DNA of 44,385 nucleotides from an uncultured beta proteobacterium. GTDB lineage: Bacteria > Pseudomonadota > Gammaproteobacteria > Burkholderiales > Burkholderiaceae_C. The position numbers were made by a program, and so were the translations under genes. The stretch lies in the NCBI GenBank assembly GCA_903897005.1, contig CAITZZ010000005.1:1-44385 (forward strand). Direction: 5' to 3'. The notes under the pieces are model-generated. The model had not been told where the DNA came from, made no database searches, and worked only from the letters and a program-made list of their open reading frames with translations. Below, in pieces: positions 9,074 through 18,967 of this stretch; position 1 is the first letter of the stretch; each line of letters opens with the position of its first letter.

Positions 9074-9192
9074 GACCTGACCGTGGGCACACCCATCAGC
9101 ATGGTCGATTCGCGCAGTGTCGCTGTCAGAATGGGAGCTACATCGCGGGGTCGCCAGACCCCGTAGATGGTCGCAATCAGTGCCAGCGCCGG
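9070..9192 (-). pseudogene. Short remnant resembling an internal part of a TRAP transporter large permease (DctM)
   Basis: A minus-strand frame of 40 codons, without its own start, reads PALALIATIYGVWRPRD, then VAPILTATLREST-MLM, and ends GVPTVRS. The first 30 or so residues resemble the segment of DctM permeases after the TPTEAA region (AxxAxxYGxxxxRD...L...STxxM). A whole permease would be more than 400 residues, so this is a fragment. Its TGA overlaps the ATG of the crotonase gene (ATGA), as a functional upstream gene in an operon would. It abuts and overlaps the truncated dctP frame. The family call is from memory of the motif and is tentative. Confidence 0.5.
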
Positions 9193-9353
9193 CACAGGCG
9201 GTCCCTGAAATCGCCGTCGGTCAGAGTGCCGCCCGGAAACTGGTGCGAGATCTTCAGGCCCGCAGCGCCGCTTTGAGGCCAGGCTGCCGGTGTCGCGGCA
9301 GCAAGGGCTGCGCCGCCGGCGCCGTGGATGAAATTTCGTCTGGATAAAGTCAT
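9177..9353 (-). pseudogene. Truncated TRAP transporter solute-binding protein (DctP family), N-terminal remnant
   Basis: 58 codons from an ATG at 9353 with a good AGGAGA ribosome site. It encodes a Tat-like signal (MTLSRRNFIHGAGGAALAA), then LKISHQFPGGTL and DGDFRDRLCRRW, the typical start of mature DctP proteins of about 330 residues. The frame then stops (TGA at 9179-9177). Immediately after, a different frame continues into a DctM-like fragment. This looks like an internal deletion that removed most of dctP, all of a small permease gene and most of dctM. The intact transporter would have suited a malonate cluster. Confidence 0.7.
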
Positions 9354-9390
9354 TTTTGTCTCCTGGGTTATGGCCTTGTCTTGTCCGGGC

Positions 9391-10941
9391 CTATTTAAGA
9401 AATTCTTCAACGCCAGCGGAAGCGGGGACTTTCCCTTGCAGCAGATTGGCCCGGTATCGATCCAGTCGTTTGAGGTCGTACAGGTAATTAACCATCATTC
9501 CATAAGACTGCTTCAAACCCTTTGGCGACGGATCGCCACGCCAGTTCAAGCGCTCAATCCGTGCGCCGTTTCCCAAATGGAATCTTGCCACCGGGTCTTG
9601 CGCTTTGCCGTCTATCGATGCACGACACAGGTAGCAGGCAGCGCAGCGTAGCAACATGCGCGGCAGTGGCGATTTGACATCGAGCTCCAGCGCCCCCTCG
9701 GCACCCAGCAGCAACTGTGCGCCCGTCACAAGCTCAAGCCCCATCGCCTTGGCCAGTTCGGCACGCGCCTTGTCGTCGAGCTGATCCAGCATTGCAGCGG
9801 CGTTCTTGCCCAGCCAGCTGCGAAAACCCGGTATCGGCGAGAGTGTCGCGAAGGTCTTCAAGCGGGGAAACTCGAGCTTGAGCGTCTCCACCACGCGCTT
9901 GATCAGGGAGTCGCCGAAACTGACACCGCGCAAGCCGACCTGGGTGTTGCTGATCGAGTAGAAGATGGCAGTTGTAGCCTTGTTCAGGTCTTCGACCGCG
10001 GCCGATTCATCGAGCAGTGGCGTGATACCCGCAGCTATTTCGTGCAGCAAGGCCACTTCAACAAAGATCAGCGGATCGTCAGGCAAGCGTGGATGGAAGA
10101 AGCCGTAGCAGCGCCGATCGGAATCCAGTCGATTCTTGACGTCAGCCCAGCTCTTGATATCGTGGACGGCCTCGTACTTGATCAGTTTTTCAATCAGGGA
10201 GGCCGGCGAATCCCAACTGATGCGTCGCAGGTCCAGGAATCCGACGTCAAACCAGGTGGAGAACATGTATTCCATCTCGACATCGAGTGCCTGCAACTGG
10301 GCGTCCGTCCTGAGAGCCGGCAACATCTCGGCGCGCAGGTCGACCAGGAAGCGTATGCCTTGCGGGAATGCACTGAAGCGCTGCAGCAAACGCCGGCGCG
10401 GCGACACGGTAGCGCGGCGATACTGCACTTCGGCCAGCGCCTCGTCGGGTGTCCCTACCGCGGCCGCAAAGCGCGTCTGCGCAAGTTTGATGACCTGGGG
10501 ATCGGCCACGAACTGCTCGCTCATCAGCAGCCAGCAATCACGCCGCTCAGGCGCTGGTGCCGCGGCATACCACTGCGCGAATACGCTGGCGCGGCGCCCG
10601 CCCTCGACCTCGCTGACACGTCCATCCACCACCGCACGTAGCTCGGCCAGCGTGTGACGCAGGGCGCGCGGTGACATCGCTTCACCCTTGCGCCGCAGGG
10701 TCCCAACCAGGCGCTCGCCGGTCGAGCGCGAAGCCACCGGTCCACGCGCAGCAGTACTTGATCCGCCCCCCCCGACTTCGCTGCGCTTTGACTCCACCAG
10801 GCCATGCATGGCGTCTGTCACTTCTGCAGCTTTGGGCCCAACCGAAGCCGCACCCGCATCACGGGCCGCACCCTGCCGCTTTGCACCCGAGGCGGGCAAC
10901 AACTTCGAAACCTTGCGGCTAATCCAGTCAGAGGTGTTCAT
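9391..10941 (-). CDS. matA: Malonyl-CoA decarboxylase
   Basis: 516 residues. Converts malonyl-CoA to acetyl-CoA and CO2. Family signatures include FYSISNTQVGLRGVSFGDSL, LKTFATLSPIPGF and FHLGNGARIERLNW, with GLKQSYGMMVNYLYDL near the C-terminus. By comparison with characterised decarboxylases the probable catalytic pair is S368 (in TLSPIPGF) and H455 (in FHLGNGA). The first 75 or so residues are low-complexity, rich in Ala, Gly and Arg, and probably disordered. It starts 15 bases after the lgt stop on the same strand and is followed by the dctP remnant, the crotonase gene and matB. Confidence 0.93.
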   Translation of the reverse strand: MNTSDWISRKVSKLLPASGAKRQGAARDAGAASVGPKAAEVTDAMHGLVESKRSEVGGGGSSTAARGPVASRSTGERLVGTLRRKGEAMSPRALRHTLAELRAVVDGRVSEVEGGRRASVFAQWYAAAPAPERRDCWLLMSEQFVADPQVIKLAQTRFAAAVGTPDEALAEVQYRRATVSPRRRLLQRFSAFPQGIRFLVDLRAEMLPALRTDAQLQALDVEMEYMFSTWFDVGFLDLRRISWDSPASLIEKLIKYEAVHDIKSWADVKNRLDSDRRCYGFFHPRLPDDPLIFVEVALLHEIAAGITPLLDESAAVEDLNKATTAIFYSISNTQVGLRGVSFGDSLIKRVVETLKLEFPRLKTFATLSPIPGFRSWLGKNAAAMLDQLDDKARAELAKAMGLELVTGAQLLLGAEGALELDVKSPLPRMLLRCAACYLCRASIDGKAQDPVARFHLGNGARIERLNWRGDPSPKGLKQSYGMMVNYLYDLKRLDRYRANLLQGKVPASAGVEEFLK

Positions 10942-10956
10942 CGATAGCCAGGAAAG

Positions 10957-11766
10957 TCAGTTTCGAGCCCGGGACTGCGCCCAGCGCCACAGACCGATGC
11001 CGCCGAAAATCATCGGCAGACACAGCCACTGGCCCATGCTCATGCCCATGGACAGAATACCCAGATGGGCATCGGGTTCGCGAAAGAACTCGGCACAGAA
11101 GCGCAACACACCATAGCCGATCAGAAAAACAGCTGACACCTGCCCCTCTTGCCGCCGCTTGCGTGCGTACAGCCACAACAGCACGAACAGCAGAACGCCC
11201 TCCCCCAAGAACTGATAGAGCTGCGATGGATGGCGCGGCAGATCGCCAGCGCCGCGAAACACCATGCCCCAAGGCAAGTCGGGGCTACAGACGCGCCCCC
11301 ACAGTTCGCCATTGATGAAGTTGCCAATCCGCCCCGCTGCCAAGCCGGTGGGTACGCAGGGCGCGACAAAATCCGCTACCTGCAGCCAGGGCCTGCTGCG
11401 TGAGCGGGCAAACCAGAGCATCGCCACAATGACCCCCAGCATGCCGCCGTGAAAACTCATGCCCCCTTGCCACACGGCGAAGACTTCAAGTGGATGCCCC
11501 AGATAGTAGAGCGGCTTGTAGAACAGGCAGTAGCCCAGTCGCCCACCAAGCACGACCCCCATCACCCCCATGAAAAGAATGTCTTCCACATCCTTGCTGC
11601 TCCAGGCGCCCGCTGCCCTGATGGAAGCGAAGGGCTCATGCAGCAGGCGGCGCCGACCCAGCAACATGAACAGCCCGAAGGCCGCCAGATAAGTCAGTCC
11701 ATACCAGTGAACGGCGAGCGGGCCAACTTGCAGGGCAACAGGATCGATTTGAGGATGAATCAGCAT
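10957..11766 (-). CDS. lgt: Phosphatidylglycerol--prolipoprotein diacylglyceryl transferase
   Basis: 269 residues from ATG at 11766. Inner-membrane enzyme that attaches diacylglycerol to the lipobox cysteine of prolipoproteins. Multiple helices and the family signatures are seen: [34 protein letters not shown] and [19 protein letters not shown] five codons earlier (11781) has a better-placed AGGAAG site and cannot be excluded. It would lie inside an inverted repeat shared with the ilvD promoter region. Divergent from ilvD; matA follows 15 bases downstream. Confidence 0.95.
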   Translation of the reverse strand: MLIHPQIDPVALQVGPLAVHWYGLTYLAAFGLFMLLGRRRLLHEPFASIRAAGAWSSKDVEDILFMGVMGVVLGGRLGYCLFYKPLYYLGHPLEVFAVWQGGMSFHGGMLGVIVAMLWFARSRSRPWLQVADFVAPCVPTGLAAGRIGNFINGELWGRVCSPDLPWGMVFRGAGDLPRHPSQLYQFLGEGVLLFVLLWLYARKRRQEGQVSAVFLIGYGVLRFCAEFFREPDAHLGILSMGMSMGQWLCLPMIFGGIGLWRWAQSRARN

Positions 11767-11778
11767 GAACGGATTGTG

Positions 11779-11802
11779 CACTCAGGCTCGACTTCCTGAG
11801 TG
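11779..11802. promoter_or_regulatory. Inverted repeat in the lgt/ilvD divergent intergenic region
   Basis: Eight-base perfect arms, CACTCAGG at 11779-11786 and CCTGAGTG at 11795-11802, separated by eight bases. It stands directly upstream of a TATAAAAT sequence at 11806-11813 that could be the -10 element of the ilvD promoter. It may be an operator or an RNA hairpin; no known regulator site was recognised. Confidence 0.4.
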
Positions 11803-11887
11803 ATCTATAAAATGCACAGAATATACAAAACCGCGCCCGGGCGCCACCCTGGCCTTAACGACCGAACCCATTAGCGAGAAGCATCCC

Positions 11888-13582
11888 ATGACCAAGCAAG
11901 CCGTCATCCTCAACCCCAGAAGCCGGAACATCACTGAGGGCAAGTCACGTGCGCCCAACCGTTCCATGTACTACGCCATGGGTTACGAGGCAGAGGACTT
12001 CAAGAAGCCCATGGTCGGTGTAGCCAACGGCCACAGCACCATCACGCCCTGCAACAGTGGTTTACAGAAGCTCGCGGACGCAGCCATCGAGGCAATCGAA
12101 GCGGCCGGCGGCAATGCACAGGTGTTTGGCACACCCACCATCTCCGACGGCATGTCCATGGGCACGGAGGGTATGAAGTACTCACTGGTCAGTCGCGAGG
12201 TGATTTCCGACTGCATCGAGACCTGCGTGCAGGGTCAGTGGATGGACGGCGTGATCGTGATTGGTGGCTGCGACAAGAATATGCCAGGCGGCCTGATGGG
12301 CATGCTGCGCGCCAACGTACCGGCCATTTTTGTCTACGGCGGCACCATCCTGCCGGGCCACTACAAGGGCAAGGACCTCAATATCGTCAGCGTTTTTGAA
12401 GCCGTTGGAGAAAACGCCGCTGGCCGCATGAGCGACGAAGACCTGCTGGAGATCGAGCGACGCGCTGTCCCCGGGCCTGGCTCCTGCGGCGGCATGTACA
12501 CAGCCAACACCATGTCGTCCGCCTTTGAGGCCCTGGGCATCTCGCTGCCCTACTCCAGCACCATGGCCAATCCACACGACGAGAAAGTCAACTCGGCCAG
12601 AGAGTCAGCCACCGTGCTGATCGAGGCCATCAAGAAGGACCTCAAGCCGCGCGACATCGTGACCCGCAAGTCGATTGAAAACGCGGTTGCTGTCATCATG
12701 GCCACCGGTGGCTCGACCAATGCGGTGTTGCACTTCCTGGCCATTGCCCATGCGGCTGGTGTTGACTGGTCAATCGACGACTTTGAGCGCGTACGCCAGA
12801 AAACTCCGGTTCTGTGCGATCTCAAGCCCAGCGGCCAGTACCTGGCGGTTGACTTGCACCGCGCCGGCGGCATTCCCCAGGTCATGAAGATCCTGCTGAC
12901 CGCGGGTCTGCTGCATGGCGACTGCATCACGATCACTGGCAAGACCATCGCCGAAGTGTTGCAGGACGTCCCGACCGTTCCCCGCGCCGACCAGGACGTG
13001 ATTCGCCCGCTGTCCAACCCGATGTACCAGCAGGGGCATCTCGCGATCCTGAAAGGCAATCTGGCTCCTGAAGGCTGCGTTGCCAAGATTACCGGCCTGA
13101 AGAACCCCGTCATTACCGGACCGGCTCGCGTGTTTGATGACGAACAGTCCGGCCTGGCAGCCATCCTTGCGGGAAAGATCGTTCCGGGGGACGTCATGGT
13201 GCTGCGCTACCTTGGCCCCAAGGGCGGACCCGGCATGCCTGAAATGCTGGCACCCACGGGGGCGCTGGTCGGTCAGGGTCTGGGTGAATCGGTCGGTTTG
13301 ATCACCGATGGCCGATTTTCCGGCGGCACCTGGGGTATGGTGGTAGGACACGTGGCGCCTGAAGCCGCTGTAGGTGGCACCATCGCCTTCATCCAGGAGG
13401 GTGACTCGGTCACGATCGACGCGCGCCAGTTGTTGCTGCAACTCAACGTCAGTGACGAAGAGATCGCCCGACGCCGTGCCGCCTGGACAGCGCCGAAGCC
13501 GCGCTACACGCGTGGCGTGCAGGCCAAGTTTGCCTTCAATGCCTCGACCGCCAGCAAAGGCGCGGTGCTGGACAATTACTGA
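11888..13582 (+). CDS. ilvD: Dihydroxy-acid dehydratase
   Basis: 564 residues. Dehydrates 2,3-dihydroxy-isovalerate and 2,3-dihydroxy-3-methylvalerate in valine, isoleucine and pantothenate synthesis. The three cluster cysteines are in place: C55 (TPCNSG), C128 ([10 protein letters not shown]) and C200 ([12 protein letters not shown]). The conserved ends [19 protein letters not shown] and [14 protein letters not shown] are also seen. The length fits the shorter, eukaryote-like IlvD group, which usually carries a [2Fe-2S] cluster. Monocistronic appearance, since the next gene is on the opposite strand seven bases after the stop. Confidence 0.97.
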   Translation: MTKQAVILNPRSRNITEGKSRAPNRSMYYAMGYEAEDFKKPMVGVANGHSTITPCNSGLQKLADAAIEAIEAAGGNAQVFGTPTISDGMSMGTEGMKYSLVSREVISDCIETCVQGQWMDGVIVIGGCDKNMPGGLMGMLRANVPAIFVYGGTILPGHYKGKDLNIVSVFEAVGENAAGRMSDEDLLEIERRAVPGPGSCGGMYTANTMSSAFEALGISLPYSSTMANPHDEKVNSARESATVLIEAIKKDLKPRDIVTRKSIENAVAVIMATGGSTNAVLHFLAIAHAAGVDWSIDDFERVRQKTPVLCDLKPSGQYLAVDLHRAGGIPQVMKILLTAGLLHGDCITITGKTIAEVLQDVPTVPRADQDVIRPLSNPMYQQGHLAILKGNLAPEGCVAKITGLKNPVITGPARVFDDEQSGLAAILAGKIVPGDVMVLRYLGPKGGPGMPEMLAPTGALVGQGLGESVGLITDGRFSGGTWGMVVGHVAPEAAVGGTIAFIQEGDSVTIDARQLLLQLNVSDEEIARRRAAWTAPKPRYTRGVQAKFAFNASTASKGAVLDNY

Positions 13583-13589
13583 TTCGCTG

Positions 13590-13835
13590 TCAGCGCCTTT
13601 TCTTTTTGCCCGAGGTCCCGAGGGCCTCGTGGTTGCGCTCGATGCGCGCCTGGCGTCGCTTGTCCTCTTTGGCCATGGCTACCTTCTTGGTATAGCCTGA
13701 CCAGTCGGCCCAGGACCACCAGAGCACCGCCAAAGCAAAGGGCGAGAGCACCCACCACCACTCCCAGGCCGCCACGGGACCCAGGCCAAAGTACTTCATC
13801 ACCAAAAAAATCAATCCAAGTCCGAGCAAATACAC
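13590..13835 (-). CDS. Small Trp-rich membrane protein (TIGR04438-like)
   Basis: 81 residues from a GTG at 13835 with a strong AGGAGG ribosome site six bases away. Two hydrophobic helices (about 2-16 and 24-40) are followed by WWSWADWSGYTKK and a very basic tail ending GTSGKKKRR. The Trp cluster around AWEWWWVLSP is the hallmark of a small family found in Burkholderiales and annotated only as a small Trp-rich protein. Function unknown. It is convergent with ilvD and divergent from the cytochrome c gene. Confidence 0.8.
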   Translation of the reverse strand: MYLLGLGLIFLVMKYFGLGPVAAWEWWWVLSPFALAVLWWSWADWSGYTKKVAMAKEDKRRQARIERNHEALGTSGKKKRR

Positions 13836-13941
13836 CGCTATCCTCCTATGATGATCAGGCTGCTTTCTGTGCCATGACGGGTCGACCCGATCACTACAAT
13901 TGCGTCTGGCAACTGTACCCTAACCCATGAGGAAATAGCCC

Positions 13942-14247
13942 ATGAGACTTGCACCGCTGATTTTCCTTGTCGGATCTTTCGCCTGTGTTCCCGCCCTGGC
14001 CGATCAGGCCTTGGCCAAAGCGAAGAACTGCCTGTCATGCCATACCGTGGACAAAAAAGTTGTGGGTCCAGCCTATCAGGATGTCGCCCGCAAATATGCC
14101 GGCCAAAAGGATGCCACGGACAAATTGGCCAGCAAGATCATGAAGGGTGGCGCTGGCGTGTGGGGCGTGATACCGATGCCGGTCAACAGCCAGGTGAATG
14201 AAGCAGAAGCCAGGAAGCTGGCCACCTGGATTCTTTCCTTGAAATAG
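13942..14247 (+). CDS. Periplasmic class I cytochrome c (c551/c552 type)
   Basis: 101 residues: a cleavable signal peptide (MRLAPLIFLVGSFACVPALA), then about 81 mature residues with one haem site, CLSCH, in the context AKNCLSCHTVDKKVVGPAY. The sixth ligand is likely the Met in VIPMPVN. This is the size and layout of the c551/c8 electron carriers that feed terminal oxidases and nitrite reductases. It could donate to the cbb3 oxidase encoded in this window. It is followed by a strong two-way terminator. Confidence 0.93.
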   Translation: MRLAPLIFLVGSFACVPALADQALAKAKNCLSCHTVDKKVVGPAYQDVARKYAGQKDATDKLASKIMKGGAGVWGVIPMPVNSQVNEAEARKLATWILSLK

Positions 14248-14263
14248 ACGCGCCATCGCAGGC

Positions 14264-14295
14264 AAAAAAAAGGCCCGCGACTGCGGGCCTTTTTT
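14264..14295. terminator. Bidirectional intrinsic terminator between cytochrome c and acs
   Basis: A perfect eight-base stem, AGGCCCGC at 14271-14278 and GCGGGCCT at 14283-14290, with a GACT loop. It is flanked by a run of A on the left and a run of T on the right, so it can stop transcription in both directions. The two genes converge on it. Confidence 0.93.
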
Positions 14296-14310
14296 CTCCA
14301 TGACCGAGCG

Positions 14311-16308
<1,998 letters not shown>

Positions 16309-16468
16309 GGCTAGGACTCCTCTAGTAGTTTTGGACTGCCCGCGACTGTCACGGTTTGCACTTACATGCCACTGACTAAGGTCAAACTTTGGGCTTATCC
16401 CACTCACGCCGGGCGCCTTCGCCCGCCTACAATTCGCCGACATTGCACAACCCGAGGTTTACCTGACC

Positions 16469-18019
16469 ATGAGCACCATTCGCCAATCTGACCTGATCGA
16501 ATCCATTGCCGCAGCCCTGCAATACATCAGCTATTACCACCCAGCCGACTACATTGCCCATCTGGCCCGCGCCTACGAACGCGAGCAGAGCCCGGCAGCC
16601 AAGGACGCCATCGCACAAATCCTGACCAATAGCAAGATGAGCGCCGTCGGGCACCGTCCGATCTGCCAGGATACCGGCATCGTCAACGTCTTTCTCAAAG
16701 TCGGCATGGACGTGCGCTGGGGTGAATTCACCGGCAGTCTGGACGATGCCGTCAACGAGGGCGTACGCCGCGCCTACAACCACCCTGACAACACGCTGCG
16801 CGCCAGCGTGGTCGATGACCCGCAGTTTGCCCGCAAGAACACCAAGGACAACACGCCGGCGGTGATTTTCACTGAAATTGTGCCCGGCAACACGCTGGAA
16901 GTCACGGTCGCAGCCAAGGGCGGCGGTAGCGAAAACAAGAGCAAGATGGTTATGCTGAACCCGGGCGACTCGGTGGTCGACTGGGTGCTCAAGACGGTTC
17001 CGACGATGGGCGCGGGTTGGTGCCCGCCCGGCATGCTGGGTATCGGTATTGGTGGCACGGCCGAAAAAGCCGTCCTGATGGCCAAGCAGAGCCTGATGGA
17101 AGATCTCGACATGTACGAGTTGCAGGCCAAATCATCGGCCGGCACTGCGCTGACGAAAACCGAAGCACTGCGTCTGGAACTGTTCGAGAAAGTCAATGCG
17201 CTGGGCATTGGAGCGCAGGGTCTGGGTGGGCTCACCACGGTGCTTGACATCAAGGTCAAGATGTTCGCGACACATGCGGCTGGCAAACCGGTGGCCATGA
17301 TTCCCAACTGCGCGGCAACACGGCATGCGCACTTTGTGATGGACGGCAGTGGCCCGGTCTATCTGGACCCACCGTCGCTCGATTTGTGGCCCGACGTGCA
17401 ATGGAAGCCGGACTACGTCAAGAGCAAGAAGGTGGACCTTAATACGCTTACCAAGGAAGAGGTGGCCAGCTGGAAGCCAGGCGACACCCTGCTGCTCAAC
17501 GGCAAGATGCTCACGGGCCGCGACGCTGCCCACAAGCGCATCCAGGACATGCTGGCCAAGGGCGAGAAGTTGCCGGTGGACTTTACCAATCGGGTGATCT
17601 ACTACGTTGGTCCGGTCGACCCCGTCAAGGACGAAGCGGTCGGCCCCGCCGGGCCCACGACAGCCACCCGGATGGACGGGTTCACCGAGATGATGCTGAG
17701 CAAGACCGGGCTGATCTCCATGATTGGCAAGGCCGAGCGCGGTCCGGTTGCGATCGAGGCGATCAAGAAGCACAAGAGCGCGTATCTGATGGCCGTTGGT
17801 GGCGCTGCATACCTGGTCAGCAAGGCGATCAAGACAGCCAAGGTGCTTGGCTTCGCCGATCTAGGCATGGAGGCCATCTACGAATTTGACGTGGTCGACA
17901 TGCCGGTCACCGTGGCGGTAGATGCCGGCGGCACCAGTGCCCACATTACCGGTCCGGCCGAATGGGAAAAACGCATCGCCAGTGGCGAATTCAAGGGTAT
18001 CGCAGTCAAAGGCGCTTGA
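16469..18019 (+). CDS. fumA: Fumarate hydratase class I (iron-sulfur, oxygen-sensitive type)
   Basis: 516 residues. Interconverts fumarate and malate with a [4Fe-4S] cluster. The three expected ligands are C66 (HRPICQDTG), C185 (AGWCPPGMLG) and C281 (IPNCAATRHAHF). N- and C-terminal domains corresponding to the alpha and beta parts of split enzymes are fused in the usual way. The C-terminal part contains GPTTATRMDGF and VDAGGTSAH. Tartrate dehydratase-like relatives share this fold, but the length and whole-chain layout fit fumarase. A TACAAT sequence at 16428-16433 could be its -10 element. Confidence 0.95.
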   Translation: MSTIRQSDLIESIAAALQYISYYHPADYIAHLARAYEREQSPAAKDAIAQILTNSKMSAVGHRPICQDTGIVNVFLKVGMDVRWGEFTGSLDDAVNEGVRRAYNHPDNTLRASVVDDPQFARKNTKDNTPAVIFTEIVPGNTLEVTVAAKGGGSENKSKMVMLNPGDSVVDWVLKTVPTMGAGWCPPGMLGIGIGGTAEKAVLMAKQSLMEDLDMYELQAKSSAGTALTKTEALRLELFEKVNALGIGAQGLGGLTTVLDIKVKMFATHAAGKPVAMIPNCAATRHAHFVMDGSGPVYLDPPSLDLWPDVQWKPDYVKSKKVDLNTLTKEEVASWKPGDTLLLNGKMLTGRDAAHKRIQDMLAKGEKLPVDFTNRVIYYVGPVDPVKDEAVGPAGPTTATRMDGFTEMMLSKTGLISMIGKAERGPVAIEAIKKHKSAYLMAVGGAAYLVSKAIKTAKVLGFADLGMEAIYEFDVVDMPVTVAVDAGGTSAHITGPAEWEKRIASGEFKGIAVKGA

Positions 18020-18053
18020 GCAGCAACCTGTGTTTCATCGGGCGCCAACCAAG

Positions 18054-18112
18054 CGACTGGTAGCTGCATACCATCCGCAGGCACCATTGCGCTGACACAA
18101 AGCTACTAGTCG
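18054..18112. repeat. Long-armed inverted repeat downstream of fumarase
   Basis: Arms CGACTGGTAGCT (18054-18065) and AGCTACTAGTCG (18101-18112) pair over 12 bases with a single G-T wobble, around a 35-base interior. The region 18020-18210 has no convincing gene. A direct repeat, TGTTTCATCG, occurs at 18031-18040 and again at 18160-18169, on either side of this structure. It could be a transcription-end hairpin for fumarase, a structured RNA or a worn intergenic repeat. Confidence 0.5.
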
Positions 18113-18167
18113 AAGGGTAGCCCGCCGTCATTCACATTGGGGGCCAGTGCTCCGAAAATTGTTTCAT

Positions 18168-18183
18168 CGCCAAAGAGTTGGCG
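18168..18183 (+). other. Hairpin in the leader of the PEP-CTERM gene
   Basis: A perfect six-base stem, CGCCAA at 18168-18173 and TTGGCG at 18178-18183, with an AGAG tetraloop. It ends 27 bases before the ATG at 18211. It could be an mRNA leader hairpin or an operator. It partly overlaps the second copy of the TGTTTCATCG direct repeat. Confidence 0.35.
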
Positions 18184-18210
18184 CTGACAACAAATGATCG
18201 GAGAGCCCCT

Positions 18211-18549
18211 ATGAAACGCAGTCTGAACAGCTTCCTGGCAAGTGCCTTGGTGGCGACATGCACTTTCGTCGGTAGTCAAGCTTTCGCCAGCGGCACGGTC
18301 CACACAACCGATGCGACCAACGCTTCGGTGGTGTCTGTTGCCAGTGGCATGATCTACAACGCCCAGCACGCAAGCGCTGGCTCGACCCAGTACTCCTTTA
18401 ACCTCTACACCAATGGCAACAACCAGGACTATCTGGTCGCCACGATGGGTTCCGTAACGCCGGTGCCGGAACCTGAAACTTACGCCATGCTGCTCGCCGG
18501 GCTGGGTCTGATCGGGTTCACGGCAAGTCGGCGTCGCGTTTCCAAATAG
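18211..18549 (+). CDS. Small PEP-CTERM sorting-domain protein
   Basis: 112 residues from ATG at 18211, with GGAGA upstream. A signal peptide (MKRSLNSFLASALVATCTF... QAFA) is followed by a short, Ser/Thr/Asn-rich mature part of about 60 residues. The C-terminal sorting signal is VPEPETYAMLLAGLGLIGF followed by SRRR. PEP-CTERM proteins are processed by an exosortase and usually end up at the surface or in the exopolysaccharide matrix. No exosortase gene is present in the window, so it must lie elsewhere if it is used. No known domain was recognised in the mature part. Confidence 0.9.
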   Translation: MKRSLNSFLASALVATCTFVGSQAFASGTVHTTDATNASVVSVASGMIYNAQHASAGSTQYSFNLYTNGNNQDYLVATMGSVTPVPEPETYAMLLAGLGLIGFTASRRRVSK

Positions 18550-18661
18550 GCCTCCTTTTTGCCGGCCCCACTGATTGGCGTCGACCGGCTAGAATTATTG
18601 AACTGAATTTTTTCCAGCGTTACCGCTCCACATGCAAGCTACCTTGAAGGGATGATCCACC

Positions 18662-18967
18662 ATGAAGAAGTTAGCTGATGCAGCGCCCGCCAAACACAGC
18701 CGCAGCAAGCGCATTGGGGCCACCATGCCAACCTGCCTCCAAGGCGTGAACGGGACAACTCGAGACATCAGCGCCAGTGGCCTGTATATTCTGCAGGACA
18801 GCGAGTGTCAAACAGGCTCACTGATTGACTTCTGGGTCGACTTGGAGACCCCAGGCGGGAAGCTCAAGCTCTGCTGTCAGGGTGAAGTCGTCAGAGTCGA
18901 GAAAGTCGATCACCGTTTTGGCATCGGCATCAAGATAATTGATCAAGTGATCAAGAGTGTCAACTAG
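18662..18967 (+). CDS. PilZ-domain-like protein
   Basis: 101 residues, a stand-alone beta-barrel-type domain. RSKRIG near residues 13-18 and DISASGLYI near 35-43 resemble the two cyclic-di-GMP-binding elements of PilZ (RxxxR and D/NxSxxG). The later GEVVRVEKVDHRFGIGIKI is typical of the final strands. The first element has RSKR spacing and not a perfect RxxxR, so nucleotide binding is uncertain. ATG is preceded by a weak AAGGGATGATCC site. Its stop overlaps the convergent response-regulator stop in the four bases CTAG. A diguanylate cyclase is encoded 17 kb away. Confidence 0.72.
   Translation: MKKLADAAPAKHSRSKRIGATMPTCLQGVNGTTRDISASGLYILQDSECQTGSLIDFWVDLETPGGKLKLCCQGEVVRVEKVDHRFGIGIKIIDQVIKSVN

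Noticed and set aside
13878-13889. Perfect 12-base palindrome CGGGTCGACCCG upstream of the cytochrome c gene
   Set aside because: GC-rich, without flanking promoter elements at a sensible spacing; not enough to call an operator.
18040-18160. Possible sigma-54 promoter upstream of the PEP-CTERM gene
   Set aside because: GGCACCATTGCGC looks similar, but the GG-to-GC spacing is nine or seven bases and not ten, so the -24/-12 pattern fails.
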